In this document: one piece after another, positions 1 through 12,900 of the stretch | Position numbering within the stretch: position 1 is the first letter of the stretch | Layout of the letters: the number at the start of each line of letters is the position of its first letter | Assembly: GCF_963676685.1 (NCBI RefSeq) | Contig: NC_092344.1 | Coordinates: 87,512,749-87,576,748, forward strand | Length of the DNA stretch: 64,000 nt | Direction of reading: 5' to 3' | From: Mytilus edulis | Taxonomy: Eukaryota; Mollusca; Bivalvia; Mytilida; Mytilidae | Notes under the pieces: model-generated | Databases searched by the model: none | The model's input: only the letters and a program-made list of their open reading frames with translations | Told to the model about the DNA's origin: nothing | Program-made: the position numbers and the translations under genes

Positions 1-338
1 TATGTGAGAGAATTCATCTAAGTCTTTTCGTAAAGTTTAGATAGCTAGAGAGAGTTCTAATTTTAGCCGAGGTTTTAAGGTTTACTCATTTAGAGGAACC
101 TCTTCATAAGTGCATTTAGCTTCAGGATGTTCTATTAAAGACATTATGGCAACATCTTAGTCTGGACATATGATAAAACTTTTTATAAGTTCTATAAAAG
201 GGAAAGTGAATAATATCAGTACTAAAACACTTTTCTTCAGTTGTAGTTACTGGATGATCTTGTGATTTCTATGCTTTATTAAATGTTGGCATTTATAAAA
301 ATTGTTTTTAGTTTGTGTCTACACTTTAAACAAGCTAA

Positions 339-460
339 TTTATTACTTGAGACCGAAGGCGAAATATGAATAAGAATGTTCCTTCATCCAAGCATATCTT
401 GGATGTGCAGGATGAAGGTCATTCTTAGAATATGAGCCTGAGGCTCGAAAGTAATTAATT
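339..460. mobile_element. Hairpin MITE, copy 1 (nested palindrome)
   Basis: The whole segment is an imperfect palindrome. The ends AATTTATTACTT and AAGTAATTAATT pair, the arms include TAAGAATG..CCTTCATCC, and the centre holds a perfect 8-bp stem CATCCAAG/CTTGGATG (385-392/398-405). A second small palindrome, GAGCCTGAGGCTC, sits at 435-447. No coding potential. Confidence 0.75.
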
Positions 461-667
461 CCCACCCTAGGGATTATCAGTCAGACCCACCCTTTTTCCA
501 ATGGGTTTTATATTTGGTCGACACAAACTTGCTTTAAATTATGACAAGTTATTATGGAACAGGTGCTTATATACTAGGGTCAAGGTCACTGGCCAGCTAT
601 GGTCTGGTGGTTATAGTTTATTTCTTTAAACAGAGATATTACATGTAAGCTTCACCCCTCATAGAGA

Positions 668-763
668 AGTTAAGCTAATTTATTACTTTCGAGCCTCAGG
701 CTCATATTCTAAGAATGACCTTCATCCTGCACATCCAAGATATGCTTGGATGAAGGAACATTT
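668..763. mobile_element. Hairpin MITE, copy 2, opposite orientation and truncated
   Basis: This is a near-exact reverse complement of about 376-454, beginning with the same AATTTATTACTT end and stopping at GGAACATTTT. The other end of the element is missing. Together with copy 1 it forms a head-to-head inverted pair separated by about 200 bases. Confidence 0.75.
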
Positions 764-841
764 TCAATTAAAAGAATTAACCTTGATGCAAATTATATGT
801 ACCTTGACATGTTTGTTTATATAATGAACTATTTCTATCCC

Positions 842-1045
842 ATGCACTTAGGGGCAATATGTTTTTTGATCTGTCCGGCTTCAGATTTAAGTTATTGGTC
901 AAGGTAGTTTTTGATGAGGTCGAAGTCCAATCAACTAAAAATTTAGTATGCATGTTCCCTATGATATGGTCTTTGTAATTCTAAGGCCAAATTAGAGTTT
1001 CTGCCCATTATTTCATGGTCCACTGAAAATGATAATGCAGGTCGA
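842..1045 (-). repeat. Reverse fragment of the 'AAGAATGTGTCC' dispersed repeat
   Basis: Read on the minus strand it matches the block at about 5440-5580 (frag: ggtcca-tgaaa; ctctaatttgg; acatg-atacta; gattggactt; aaaaactaccttgacca). It is diverged and lacks both ends. Confidence 0.7.
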
Positions 1046-1855
1046 GCATCTGTGTACTTCTATGCACACATTCTTGTTTCCACTTGAAAAAAGTTAACAG
1101 ATGTATTGATTTCATTTGCAAAAATGTGATTTCTATCCAGCACAGCTATATATTGATTAAATCATCTCTTGAGATAAAAGATAGAATTTCTTCTGTGTCC
1201 AAAACATCTTTTATTACCCTTGTCTTGATTCCATTGATGACTTTTCAGAACACAGATGAACAATTTATAACCCAAACCTGAACTGTTACTTCATTTTATA
1301 ACTTGCCTTGTCTAAGTTGGCTGTCCTCCAAAAAGGAATCAAAGTTTGGTGGTTGACAAAATTAAAAAGAAACCTTGTTAAAGTCAACAATATGAGAGGT
1401 TTAGTAGTGATACTGAAAGACTCCAAAAAATGAATTAAAAGAGATATAGAATACACATCAATGAAATAACGTCACAAAAAAACCACCTGAAAAGACATCC
1501 AAGGTAAAAATATGGTCTTATAAAAAATGGACAGGTATCTTTTAAATTTGTCAACACTGAAACATTAAAACTTAAAAGGATGTGGAAAAAGTAAACACAA
1601 CAAAGACCTGCCGTCAACAACAATTATGAAGAAGAGTTGAAATGACAAAGACAAACACTTTTTTAATTCTGAGCAGGATAATGGAAGAGGGTTAAATTAG
1701 CTTTAGTGTTCAAGATTCAAAAAGAGCAATGGAATCACTGTGGTTGCTGGTTGGTTCTCTCGACTTGAGTTATGAAGCACACACAACATAGTAAGTGAGC
1801 TGATTAAATAGTCTGAGTAAGCTGATCATGCTTTAGATAATATTTATGCCCATAT

Positions 1856-2110
1856 CATACCTGCCAACTGTCACTATCTGCGGGGGATTTCCCCCATAGA
1901 GGTTCCCAAATTGAAATTTTGAAAGAGCAATTTTGTCCAAAATTTAAACAAAACAATTAATTTTCCAATGACTTTAGGCTTATAAAAGTATGAAGAAGCC
2001 ATAAACAACATTAAAATGTATTTGCCGCCCCCCTTGAAGGTTTTTTAGGACTATGACAGTCATCTTGCATGCGAAACCCCCATGGGCATTTTGAAAAGTT
2101 GGCAGGTATG
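1856..2110. mobile_element. 255-bp MITE with 14-bp perfect TIRs and a 6-bp target duplication
   Basis: It starts CATACCTGCCAACT and ends AGTTGGCAGGTATG, an exact 14-bp inverted repeat. CCATAT flanks both sides (1850-1855 and 2111-2116). No ORF. The CA..TG ends suit a hAT-like non-autonomous element, but the 6-bp duplication is shorter than the usual 8. Confidence 0.8.
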
Positions 2111-2116
2111 CCATAT

Positions 2117-4480
2117 TATGCAATTTATGGAAAATATATACTCTGATAAACATTTAATTAAATGGTTTGTAGATGTATTACAATTCTCTTCACATTATGA
2201 AGAAAGGGAGATAACTCAATTCAAATATTGCCTAAAATTGTTTAATTTGATGTTCAAAATAAGAAATGCTGACAATCTTTACACCTTGAGTGCTTATTCA
2301 ACTTGAATTAGAGGTCTTAACACCTACCCATTTAAAGAACTGAGGGCGTCACTGTATGTTAGTAAGATGATACAGCATTGAATCGAGATTGAAAGTTTTT
2401 GTTGAAAAAGCTGGACTTAGGAATGTTGTTGATGGCTGTGTAGCAGTGACAACAATGTATAAGTTTATGGTTAGGTTAAGGGAAACCACTAGTGTTCAAT
2501 TAATAATATTTGGTATGGAGTTGTATAAGCATTGGCACATCTTTTTTCCATGGAGATTATCTAGCCCCACCCCTGTCATGATCTATTGACTAAATTAATA
2601 CATGTGCATACTTTACATGTTGAAGTTTGCTTCTGAGAACTGATGCTTAGTCAATGATATTTGGGATGCAGCTGTATTAGCATTGGCAATTTTCATTTCC
2701 ATAGAGGTTATTTGGTTTATATTGTCTCAATATCAATGTACTAACAATTTGTTTACTCCCAGAAATGTAAATGAGTCTATCAAAAACCTTAACTTTTGAA
2801 CTACTGACCAAAAAGTTTGGATTAGGTTAGGCATATGGTGTTTCTCTATGTAGTTTTGTTTAAATGTATTGACTGAAGTTCATTATACATGAAACTTCAT
2901 AGGGAAAATATGTACATGATCCAACATTTTTGCAATCCTATAAAATTCCAAATGAAGCAGTCAATACTTTTAATTACATTTTAATGCTAAAACCAGGATA
3001 TAACCAGTTTCTGTACAAATTTTCTCAGTAACTACAAGACTTAGTATTGATATATGAAACCAATCTTCATCTAGTTATGTCATAACATATGAAAGGTTTT
3101 AAGTTACATTTTGTACTTTGATGTTTTACTTCCTGTTTTTCTCAAATAACTTTATATCTGAAGTGGTGGCTTAATTAGTGTGCAATTGCTCACAGTACAT
3201 CTTGTCTGATATTTTATGGGGTCATGTCGAAAATTGAACTTGACCTATCAATTATGGTTTATGATTGTTGTTTGCTTTATGTTAATGGCAAATATTTTAT
3301 TGTGTGGTAAGTTTATTTCCAAAAATATGTTTAAGATTGTATTCTAGTTACAATTTATTACCAAAACACCTATCGTTTTTTTTTCTTATTTCATTTTGTC
3401 CTGTTTAAAAACAGATCAAAATTATTTGAACGAACAAACTCTAATTTAAATCAAAGCTAATTTAAAAGGTACAAAAAAGAAATATAAACCTTATTCTAAA
3501 ATGGTAAGACAACCAACATGAATATAAATATTTGTACATCTCACCTGCTTTACAACTAAATAAAATAAATCTTGGAAATTCTAGTAACTTATATGTTTTA
3601 GGAATGGGTATCAGTGACCAAATCTGAAACACACCCAAACATAAAACTGAAACACTAATTATAGTAGGTTACCGGGTACTATAAATTTAGTGAAGCACAA
3701 CTTAACAGGTATCTCCCCAATACAAAATGCAGTTGCATTTATAAAACCACTCAATGAAATACATAATCAATGGTTAGTTTTCTGTTGATGTAATTTCATT
3801 AATTTGAGATAAATTCTTTTACTTGGGCACCAAATTGGAGGGCAAATACTTTTATTGAAATAACAAAGTATAGATAAGTGGTGAAAGCAAGGCTGATAAA
3901 AGAAACTTCCCTGAATGTAGTGAAAAAATAATGAAATTTGTTTGAAACTTCTTATTTCAAAGTCTAGTGGTCAATATAACAAGTTTAATTGGTTGTTTGT
4001 GCAAGCTAACCTCCAATACACAACCAAGGGAAATAACTCAAATTATGAAAACATCATCAGATATTTGGCTCAATTCAACTAGTTTCCTACTTTTAAAAGT
4101 GCAGGAGAGTATATGTTATCACTCTTGTTCACAATTAAATTTTTTAGACGTTTCAGGTCATGTGGAATTACAAATAATTCAAGCAGCAATTGCTGTCCTG
4201 CTTGTTTTAAAGGTGTTTCATATTAACACTATGTTAGGTAAATGGCAAAGTCAATGTTTTGGTAAAGAAAACCAGCAAAATAAGTCAAGTAATTGTACAC
4301 TCCATGTACTGTAAAATCTTCCCAAATTGGATTATTTTTTTCAAGCCTTTTTCAAAAGGTTCAGGATACAAAAATCAGACATATTTAATGAAGGACAACA
4401 GAAGTGATCCTTATGTGGTACAAGAGACTGCTAGGTAATAATTAAACAATATAATCTTTTAAGAATAATTGTAGCTATTA
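2117..4480. other. No gene recognised
   Basis: AT-rich unique-looking sequence. The longest frame (3967-4314, 115 codons) has no recognisable domain or splice context, and I treat it as chance. The other frames are shorter. Confidence 0.5.
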
Positions 4481-5110
4481 AGATTAAATGCAACCAGCCT
4501 AGTGGTTGAAAACAATGATTTTTAAAGGAAATAAATGGGGAATCAATGGGATGATGTCCCCACTTGAATATAATGTTATAAAGGGATATAACTTGATCTG
4601 AGTTCTGTAGTAATAAGCATTGTCTATAAGTTTTATAACATTTGTTTAAAGAGAACAGTAATGAAAAATTTGTCTATTTTTCCCATTGAAAAGGGGCATA
4701 TCTCTAGAACAGTAAAAATAGATGCCATTCAAATTCAAACTTGATCTGTGTTTTGTAGTAATAAGCATTGTTTAAAAGTTTTATAACATTTATTTAAAGA
4801 AAACAGTAATGAAAAATTTGTCTATTTTTCCAATTGAAAAGGGCATATCTCTAGAACAGTAAAAATTGATGGCACTCAAATTCAAACTTGATCTGTGCTT
4901 TGTAGTAATAAGCATTGTGTATAAGTTTCATAACATTTGCTTGAGGCAAACTAAAGTTAGAGAACAGAAACCCAAAATTCAGCTATTTTTCCATTTGAAA
5001 TGGGGCATAACTCTAGAACAGTACAAGTGACGCCACCAAAATTCAAACTTGATCTTTGTTAAGGTATTCGGTTGAGGCAAACTATAAAGAACTGAAACTA
5101 AACATTCAGC
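4480..5110 (+). repeat. Tandem 'GGGCATAACTCTAGAACAG' mussel repeat
   Basis: Three to four units of about 150-180 bases repeat the phrases 'aaggggcatatctctagaac', 'caaacttgatctgtg', 'gtaataagcattgt' and 'taacattt'. The same family recurs at 32130-32520, 47560-47850, 48047-48430, 52570-52717 with 53401-53650, and 53816-54480. Confidence 0.85.
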
Positions 5111-5385
5111 ATTTTTTCAATTTTCCATGTAATGGTAATTCATAATTACATTGAAAAAAGCATGTAATGCTCAATTATTTTTGAATTACATTTGAATTAC
5201 ATGTACGTTTATGGTGTTAAAGATAAGGATTTGTGTTTAATAATATAAATTGTAAAATCATATTTATTTTTTAAATATTGATATCGCATACTTTTTTAAT
5301 ATTTGAAGTCTGTAATTTAATCTGAAGTTTTTATATTATTTTTTTTTTACCTAGACTTTTTTCTAAATAGTCTTATAATTTAAAA

Positions 5386-5845
5386 ACAAGAATGTGTCCA
5401 CAGTACACGGATGCCCCACTCGCACTATCATTTCCTATGTTTAGTGGACCGTGAAATTGGGATAAATTCTCTAATTTGGCATTGAAATTAGAATGATCTT
5501 ATCAAAGGGAACATGTATACTAAGTTTCAAGTTGATTGGACTTCTACTTTATCAAAAACTACCTTGACCAAAAACTTTAACCTGAAATTTGCACTATCAT
5601 TTTCTATGTTCAGTGAACCGTAAAATTGGGGTCAAAACTCTAATTTGGCATTTAAATTAGAAAGATCATATCATAGGGCACATGTATACTAAGTTTCAAG
5701 TTGATTGGACTTCAACTTCATCAAAAACTACCTTGACCAAAAACTTTAACCTGAAGCGGGACAGACGGACGAACGAACGGACGGAAGAACGGACGCACAG
5801 ACCAGAAAACATAATGCCCCTCTACTATCGTAGGTGGGGCATAAA
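5386..5845 (+). repeat. 'ACAAGAATGTGTCC ... GTGGGGCATA' dispersed element with internal duplication
   Basis: It begins ACAAGAATGTGTCC and ends with a GGACGAACG-type purine-rich stretch followed by CTACTATCGTAGGTGGGGCA. The middle block (frag: gcactatcat; gtgaaattgggat; ctaatttggca; ctaccttgacca) is present twice in tandem. A shorter single-block copy lies at 53039-53322. Confidence 0.8.
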
Positions 5846-6351
5846 AATGTGAGAATCATATTTTTGTGTTGTTCAGTTTTTAAGAAAGATCTTTCACTAA
5901 ATAGATTGATAACAATACATCCAATAAATTACTAATAATGTCTCTTCCATGAATAGGGCTACAATACATAGAACTACTATCAATTTTTATGTATTCTGCA
6001 TTATCAATCTTTTCAGCTTACAGTGGTACCTAACACTACAGGGAGACAACTCTATAAAAACCAGCTGAACCTTTTAATCACATTCTATTGTTAAGGAAAT
6101 ATTGAGCTTCTCAATGATCAAAATTTGTGTTTATCAAACTGTTATATATCCAATGAATTTTTTCTGATAAAGTGTGTGGTTCAAGTTTTTTTTAAATTTT
6201 GTAAAATCATTTAAATGTTTTTGTCAAAGGATCATAGTAAACACTTTGTCAAAATTTATGAAAATTAAACGAGCAGAATTAATTTTAGTCACTGTGTTTG
6301 GTACCACCTTACCTCATATGAATGTGATTAATGTATCTATATTGAGCATGG

Positions 6352-6357
6352 TTTATT
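6352..6357 (-). terminator. Candidate poly(A) signal for TIMM17
   Basis: TTTATT on the plus strand reads AATAAA on the minus strand, about 590 bases beyond the TIMM17 stop. In DNA this AT-rich such hexamers are frequent, so this is only a candidate. Confidence 0.2.
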
Positions 6358-6943
6358 TGGCATATATAATAACATAACAACATGATTTCTCTAATATTTT
6401 ATATCAAACATTATGTGGTGATTTCTTTGACAAAAGAAACTATTCCATAAACAATATTTAACAACAAAATACATTTCAGGTCACTAACTTTGAAATCTTT
6501 CAAGTTAAAAATATCTCCATGGGGCAAGTAAATAAAAACATGATTATGTATAGATACAGTTCTATAACTTTGATTAAAGCAAAACTGTATATCAAAGTAC
6601 TCATATAATAAAACTACAAATATCACAATAACAATTACTCAAAAGACATATACATATGTAATTGTTGTACAAATCCAATAGACAGATTCACATGAGTCTG
6701 ATAATACACAATCTGTCGTAACTCGTGCAGATTTCAATTTAAAAAAAAAAGACATTTCATTATGTGTTAACACATAAGTACTGTACATAGGCTGAAAATT
6801 ATATCCGTATTAACATGCCCATGGAAACAATATCAGGTATACAAAATCCATTGACAAACCTCCAGAGAATTGAAAACATCAATGAAATAAATAACAAAAA
6901 GTGCAATGATAAGATGGCTGGAGATTCATCAATCCGTTGTTTG

Positions 6944-9900
6944 TCATTGGTAACTATTTTGTTGTTGTCCAAACATGGGTGATACACCTGCTGAAGCTGA
7001 GGCATTGGGATCTTCCTGCATCATATTAGCTGAAATTACAAAATGAAAAGTGAATATGAAACTGAGCCAGTTTTTGTAAAATCCTTACCGGTATATAAGC
7101 TGTCTTGTAAAAAATTCTTGCTATTACAATTTCATTACATAAAACTGTGACTTACTCATAATCTAAAAACATAATATTATATCAATTACCATTTTATATA
7201 TTCTTGAAAGACTAAATGGAATGAATAGATGTACATGTACATTGTTAAACTTGAATTTAAAGGAAAGAACATATATACATGAATATATGGCAGTGAATTC
7301 AACCAACAAACTCTGCGTCTATTATAAAGATGTTTAAAACATCTTGTTGGTTTGAAAAATGTAAAATCACAAAATACTGAACTCAAAGGAAAATACAAAA
7401 CAGAAAATCCCCTTTCTGAGAGACTAGAAAAACAAAAGAAACATGTGATTGATGTAAATAAGTGTTCAAAGCAATTGCCAAAAGGAGAGACACAGTTCTG
7501 AAATCAAAATTTAGAGGAATAAAACTGTGTTCTTCATGCACTAGAAAATTAGACTAATAGGGTCTATTAACTCTGCAAGTATAATTTTAGTGGTTTAACT
7601 ATGCTGTGGCAATTTATTACATTGCTGATCAAAGAAAAGTTAGAGACAGTATTTTTGTAAAGCATTTTAAAACTAAAATATGGTAGTTGAAGTTGCTTTG
7701 TAGTTATGAAATTTCCACAACATCAAACTCGTTAAAAATTAATAACAAAAACATGTAAAATAAACAGCTGTTTCAAGTTTCTGTTTTATAGCTAGTTTAT
7801 TCTACCTACAGCCATGGAAACAAAGAATTAACTGGAATCTTATTCTTGTACACAAGTTATCAAACACATAATATTTTTATTTTCTACCCTAAAATGACAT
7901 CATTTCTAAAATGTATTTTCTTATTAAAGTCGTTATGAACCTTGAAACAACTGTGTGGTTAGAACGTGTTAACCTGGTGGACTGTTACCATAACCTAATG
8001 TATGTTTACATTAATTAGTGACTAAAGTGTTATAACATTTAACACATTATGTTTTGTACAAATAAAAAAGATTACTCCTCTTTTTCTAACTATTGCAGTA
8101 ATTTAGGAATATTTTGCTTTGAAATAAAAACTAATGTAAATCGTTAACATATTCGAAAACACCTTCATCCTTTTTCAAGTCCAGCAACTTTACAGATTTT
8201 TTTTTCAAGAAGGCAAATAACGGAAATAAATCTTTTGTTATAAAGCTAAAAAAACACATCCCTATCACTATATAAGACTAGCATTTAAACTATTTTTATA
8301 CCATGGTCTAGCAATATATTCTGACAGCTGATATAAATAAACTTATTTTGCTTATTCAAAATATTAGACAGTTTCCATAACTGTCAAATTCTAACTCAAG
8401 AACCCTTCCACAAACATAAGTAAACAGGCATTTTTAATTAACAATTAAACAAGAAAGGACCATACCTGCATTAAATTGTTCTGCTGAATATCGTGTAAAC
8501 ATAATACCCAATCCTTCAATCACGGCTAGTAATACTCCACCTATAATTATACAATAATGAGTAGTTTGATTATTAAAAATGTATTGAATAGTGAATAATG
8601 TAATTTTACTTTTGTTATCAATTTTTTCTTTACTGATCATTTTGTCAGCTCTGAATGAAAGCATTTGGGGCAATCTTTTTTCATTCATACCTAAATCAAG
8701 TATTTTAACTGCTAAAATCACTTTGCGTTTTAACTGCTTAATTGGCTTTGATTATGAGGGTTAATATAATGTATGGTGATAATCTGGTATTTAACAGTCA
8801 TCAAGCTAATATATATTTATTTTACTATTTTACCTACAATATGAGGACTAGAAACTGAATACAAGCATTTTTGCAATTGTGATTTAGTAAAGCATATATG
8901 TATTATACATGTAACTTATAAGATTTGGGAAATTTACTGAATGAATTTATGTTTACAAAATTTATCATGCACTTAAAGGGAAACTTCGCAAAAAAATCAA
9001 AAATTGATATTATGTCCATTATGTATAAAAATGCTCAAATTTATAGATATTAAAGTTTTATTCCGCTAAATAAGAGATCACCATCGATTTTAAATTTTGA
9101 GTATCAGTTCTCTACTCTCCGCCATCTTGTCACCTTCTCCGATGAAAAATCCCGATATGTCAATAAACCACAAAGGAACAAAACTACAGTAAACGATGTA
9201 GTCGTAATTGCGTGTCGATATCTTGTCAATCGTACGGTTGTTTTATCTGACTGACTAACTTGATACGGAAAATGGTCTTATATTTTTAAATAACCATATA
9301 GTCTGTTATTTTTAAACTGATAATATTGTAATTAGTTAAAAAGTCAAAGTTCAAATCATAAAATGATAAATAAGTGTTCCGTGGAAATTGTTTTCGAAAA
9401 TCTAATTCGTTCATAATTCTTTCAAGTAATAAACTTTATTTAAATAAATTCGGATCTTCCCTTATCTGATCACCAGCATGGCTAAAGGTATTACTCCCAA
9501 AGGTATTGGAAGGGGTGTAAGGTGAGGTAAACGGACAGAAAGTCACAGGACAAAAAGTCACAGGACATAAAGTCACAAATTTGGTAGGACAAAAAGTCAC
9601 AGGACAAAAAGTCACAAATAATTTATTGACAATTGTTTTAATATATAAGAATATATCTTGAAATATTTACTTTTAAATACATATATTCATATTAAAGTTT
9701 AGGAAATGTGTCATTATACTTGAAAAATGAAGATTTATTTAATTTTAATCATGCAAAAGATGTTTTTCTTGGCACCATGAAGCCATTTAAGTGCCAAATC
9801 ACTTTGACATTTTGTTTTTTTAACAATTATTTGATAATCTTTGATATTTTTTTGATATATTTTGTTTAAAAAGTTGGTTTATATACAATAGTTTAAGAAA

Positions 9901-12900
9901 AATACAAAAATGTTTTTGTAGAAATAAGCGTTATTTATTCAAAGAAAATAATCAGAAAAAATGAATTGTGACTTTTTGTCCTGTGACTTTTTGTCCGTGA
10001 CTTTTTGTCTGTGACTTTTTGTCCTGTGACTTTCTGTCCTACATTCTAAGGTGACACGTCCAGGTATTCAATCGATTTCCTGTCCGGCGGGCTTGCAAGT
10101 TCATGCATCGTTTCACTTCTGTAGGTATTGATCAGTGTACACGACCGTTACTTATAACTTTCCATTTTGAACTATCAGGTGCATGTATAATATACATTTT
10201 TGTCTTGTGTGTCCGAAAGTGATATAATATACTAGTCATTACTGAACTCATACGCTTGTTTATAAATAACATTTCTGGTGTAAAGAATATTATTTATAAA
10301 AAAAAAATAATACAAAAAAAATAATTGAAGAAATACAAATCTATTTACATATTTTTCCAAGGGTTATTTGGGAAAATGTAATATATACTCGTTGTCAATA
10401 GTTTAGGACAGATTGGAACATACCAGAATTATTGATCTTAAAAAATGTGCGCACTTGTCGACGATTCGTGTATACATACGCCTGGTAGAAAGTTACGGAA
10501 CTATAGTCAGTAGCGCAATTTAAAATATGTATACATGTATACATTGAACATAAGAAAGAAACATACATTTTGTGTAAATTGTGGTAAAAGTTTTGTAAAT
10601 AGACTAGTCCATGTATGCCAACAGTATGTAATCAACGAATTCGATAGACTATTGTATACCAAAAGAAGAAGAAGAAAAAAAAGAAACAATTTGACTTTTT
10701 GTCTGTGACTTTTTGTCCTGTGACTTAATAACGTGACCTGTGACCTAAACGGACAGAAAGTCACAGGACAAAAAGTCACAGGACATAAAGTCACAAATTT
10801 GGTAGGACAAAAAGTCACAGGACAAAAAGTCACAAATAATTTATTGACAATTGTTTTAATATATAAGAATATATCTTGAAATATTTACTTTTGAATACAT
10901 ATATTCATATTAAAGTTTAGGAAATGTGTCATTATACTTGAAAAATGAAGATTTATTTAATTTTAATAATGCTAAAGATGTTTTTCTTGGCACCATGAAG
11001 CCATTTAAGTGCCAGGTCACTTTGACAGTTTGTTTTTTTAACAATTATTTGATAATCTTTGATATTTTTTTATATATTTTGTTTAAAAAGTTGGTTTATA
11101 TACAATAGTTTAAGAAAAATACAAAAATATTTTTGTAGAAATAAGCGTTTTTTATTCAAAGAAAATAATCAAAAAAAAATAATTGTGACTTTTTGTCCTG
11201 TGACTTTTTGTCCGTGACTTTTTGTCTGTGACTTTTTGTCCTGTGACTTTCTGTCCTACATTCGATTTAAATACAGGTCAATTTATAACTTGCTTTGGTT
11301 CATCGAAGTTAAGAACATAGTAAACTCACAGATTTATATATCAATTAAATTGTTCTCGAATAAAGGACGAAATTCGTCATCATCACAATTGTTCCAACAT
11401 TCATGTAAAATATATGCAACTGGACGTACACTAATAATCCCCAAGGAATGTGAATATTTTCTAGGAAAACTATTGAGTATCAATTTCGGGATTTATTTTC
11501 TTTCTTGATATTCAATGACAGCAATTTAAAGAATAAACTGCTTGTCGGATATTTGTCCGCTTTAGGGGTATTCTTGCAAGTTGAACAGACTTATAATAAC
11601 ATTCAAAAATAGGGAAAGATAACATTAAATTCGTTGTCTTTTAATTTTAAACATCGTTGATCAAATAGTTATTTAAGTATATATATACGTTGGGAGACGA
11701 CGATTATTATAGTTGTCTCAGACTTTAATAAGGACGTTCCCCATTATGAATAAATTTGGTTGACGTTTATCACACTTGAAAAGAATATCTATTCGTAATT
11801 TTTCGATTCCATTAAAAAAATATTTTTTTCTTTATTCGTACATATTATATTCCGCTTCGGTAGAGTTATCTTCAGATAGTTTCATATATTAATTAATACA
11901 TGGCTTTCAAAAGTCTAAATGTAAGTGTTCTCGTACATTTTTTCGCCTAATAAAGACAAATAAAAATGATTTAGTAAAGCTATTTCTAATTTCTAAGTCC
12001 CCCTTTTTTATGAGACATAAATCAAGGACAAGACTTGTATATCATTTCATTCTGACATATGAATTAAGTTTCCCGTCTTTAACCGAAAATTGTGTATTTC
12101 TTAGTAAATTAACTTATTTGAATTCAAATAAATAATAGCACCAAATATAATTAAATAATTCCACGGCGACCAATTTTTATTTGTCACCAACTTGAATATG
12201 TATTTTTAATGTGTGTATTAAATGCTACCACTGATCCGAATAGACAGTCACACCTGGCAAGGTGTGCCCTAGAGGCGTGGTTAAATACCGAAGTGCAAAT
12301 AACAATTTACCTTTCAACAAGCCATCTACGAGTATTGCCACAGAACCGTGAATACACACATCGTATAAACCTAGCCATAGCAGAGATAGTAAAAGGTCAA
12401 TAATAGTACACCAACATATTGTCTTTACAGATTATTTTACTTTAATTTGTTCACCTTATCAGTCCGAAAATGCATTTATTAAAAATAAATTTATAACTTT
12501 TTGTGTTGTCTACAAAAATAATTCGAATATATACGTTTAACATAGATAATTTATCTCACGAATGAGTACAATTGAACGTCTGTGCGTTTTATCTTCTTAT
12601 TATCGGATGGTTATTAGATAAAGCATAAGTCATCGGCGCGCTTACGATTACGTTAAAATATGATTAAAAACCAAGACTTTTAATGATTGTATTTTAAATC
12701 CCGGCATGCAAAAATCAGGAGAAAACGTCACGACCTACAGGAAGTAGTTGATATTTTTTCATTAATTATTGAATTTCTCCTTTATTACTGCACATATAGC
12801 GATAAAACTTTGTGAATATATATATTATGTCATAATGAACATATTTAAACCATAAGTAAAAAATCGTGAATTTTCCCTTTAAATTACAAGAAGGATTACT

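Larger units (their letters stand above)
8977..12878. mobile_element. 3.9-kb TTAA-flanked DNA element in TIMM17 intron 5
   Basis: TTAA stands at 8973-8976 and 12879-12882. Inside it the termini are AGGGAAACTTCGC and, on the other strand, AGGGAAAATTCAC. Imperfect terminal inverted repeats continue for about 100 bases with shared blocks (TATGT-CATTATG and AAAGTTTTAT). TTAA duplications are typical of piggyBac and Kolobok elements. No transposase frame remains: the longest internal ORFs (12209-12403, 64 codons, and frames inside the foldback copies) are unrecognised. Two nested foldback elements and a partial arm account for over 1 kb of it. Confidence 0.65.

Noticed and set aside
3967-4314. 115-codon plus-strand ORF
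   Set aside because: No domain, no splice signals, composition like the surrounding AT-rich DNA.
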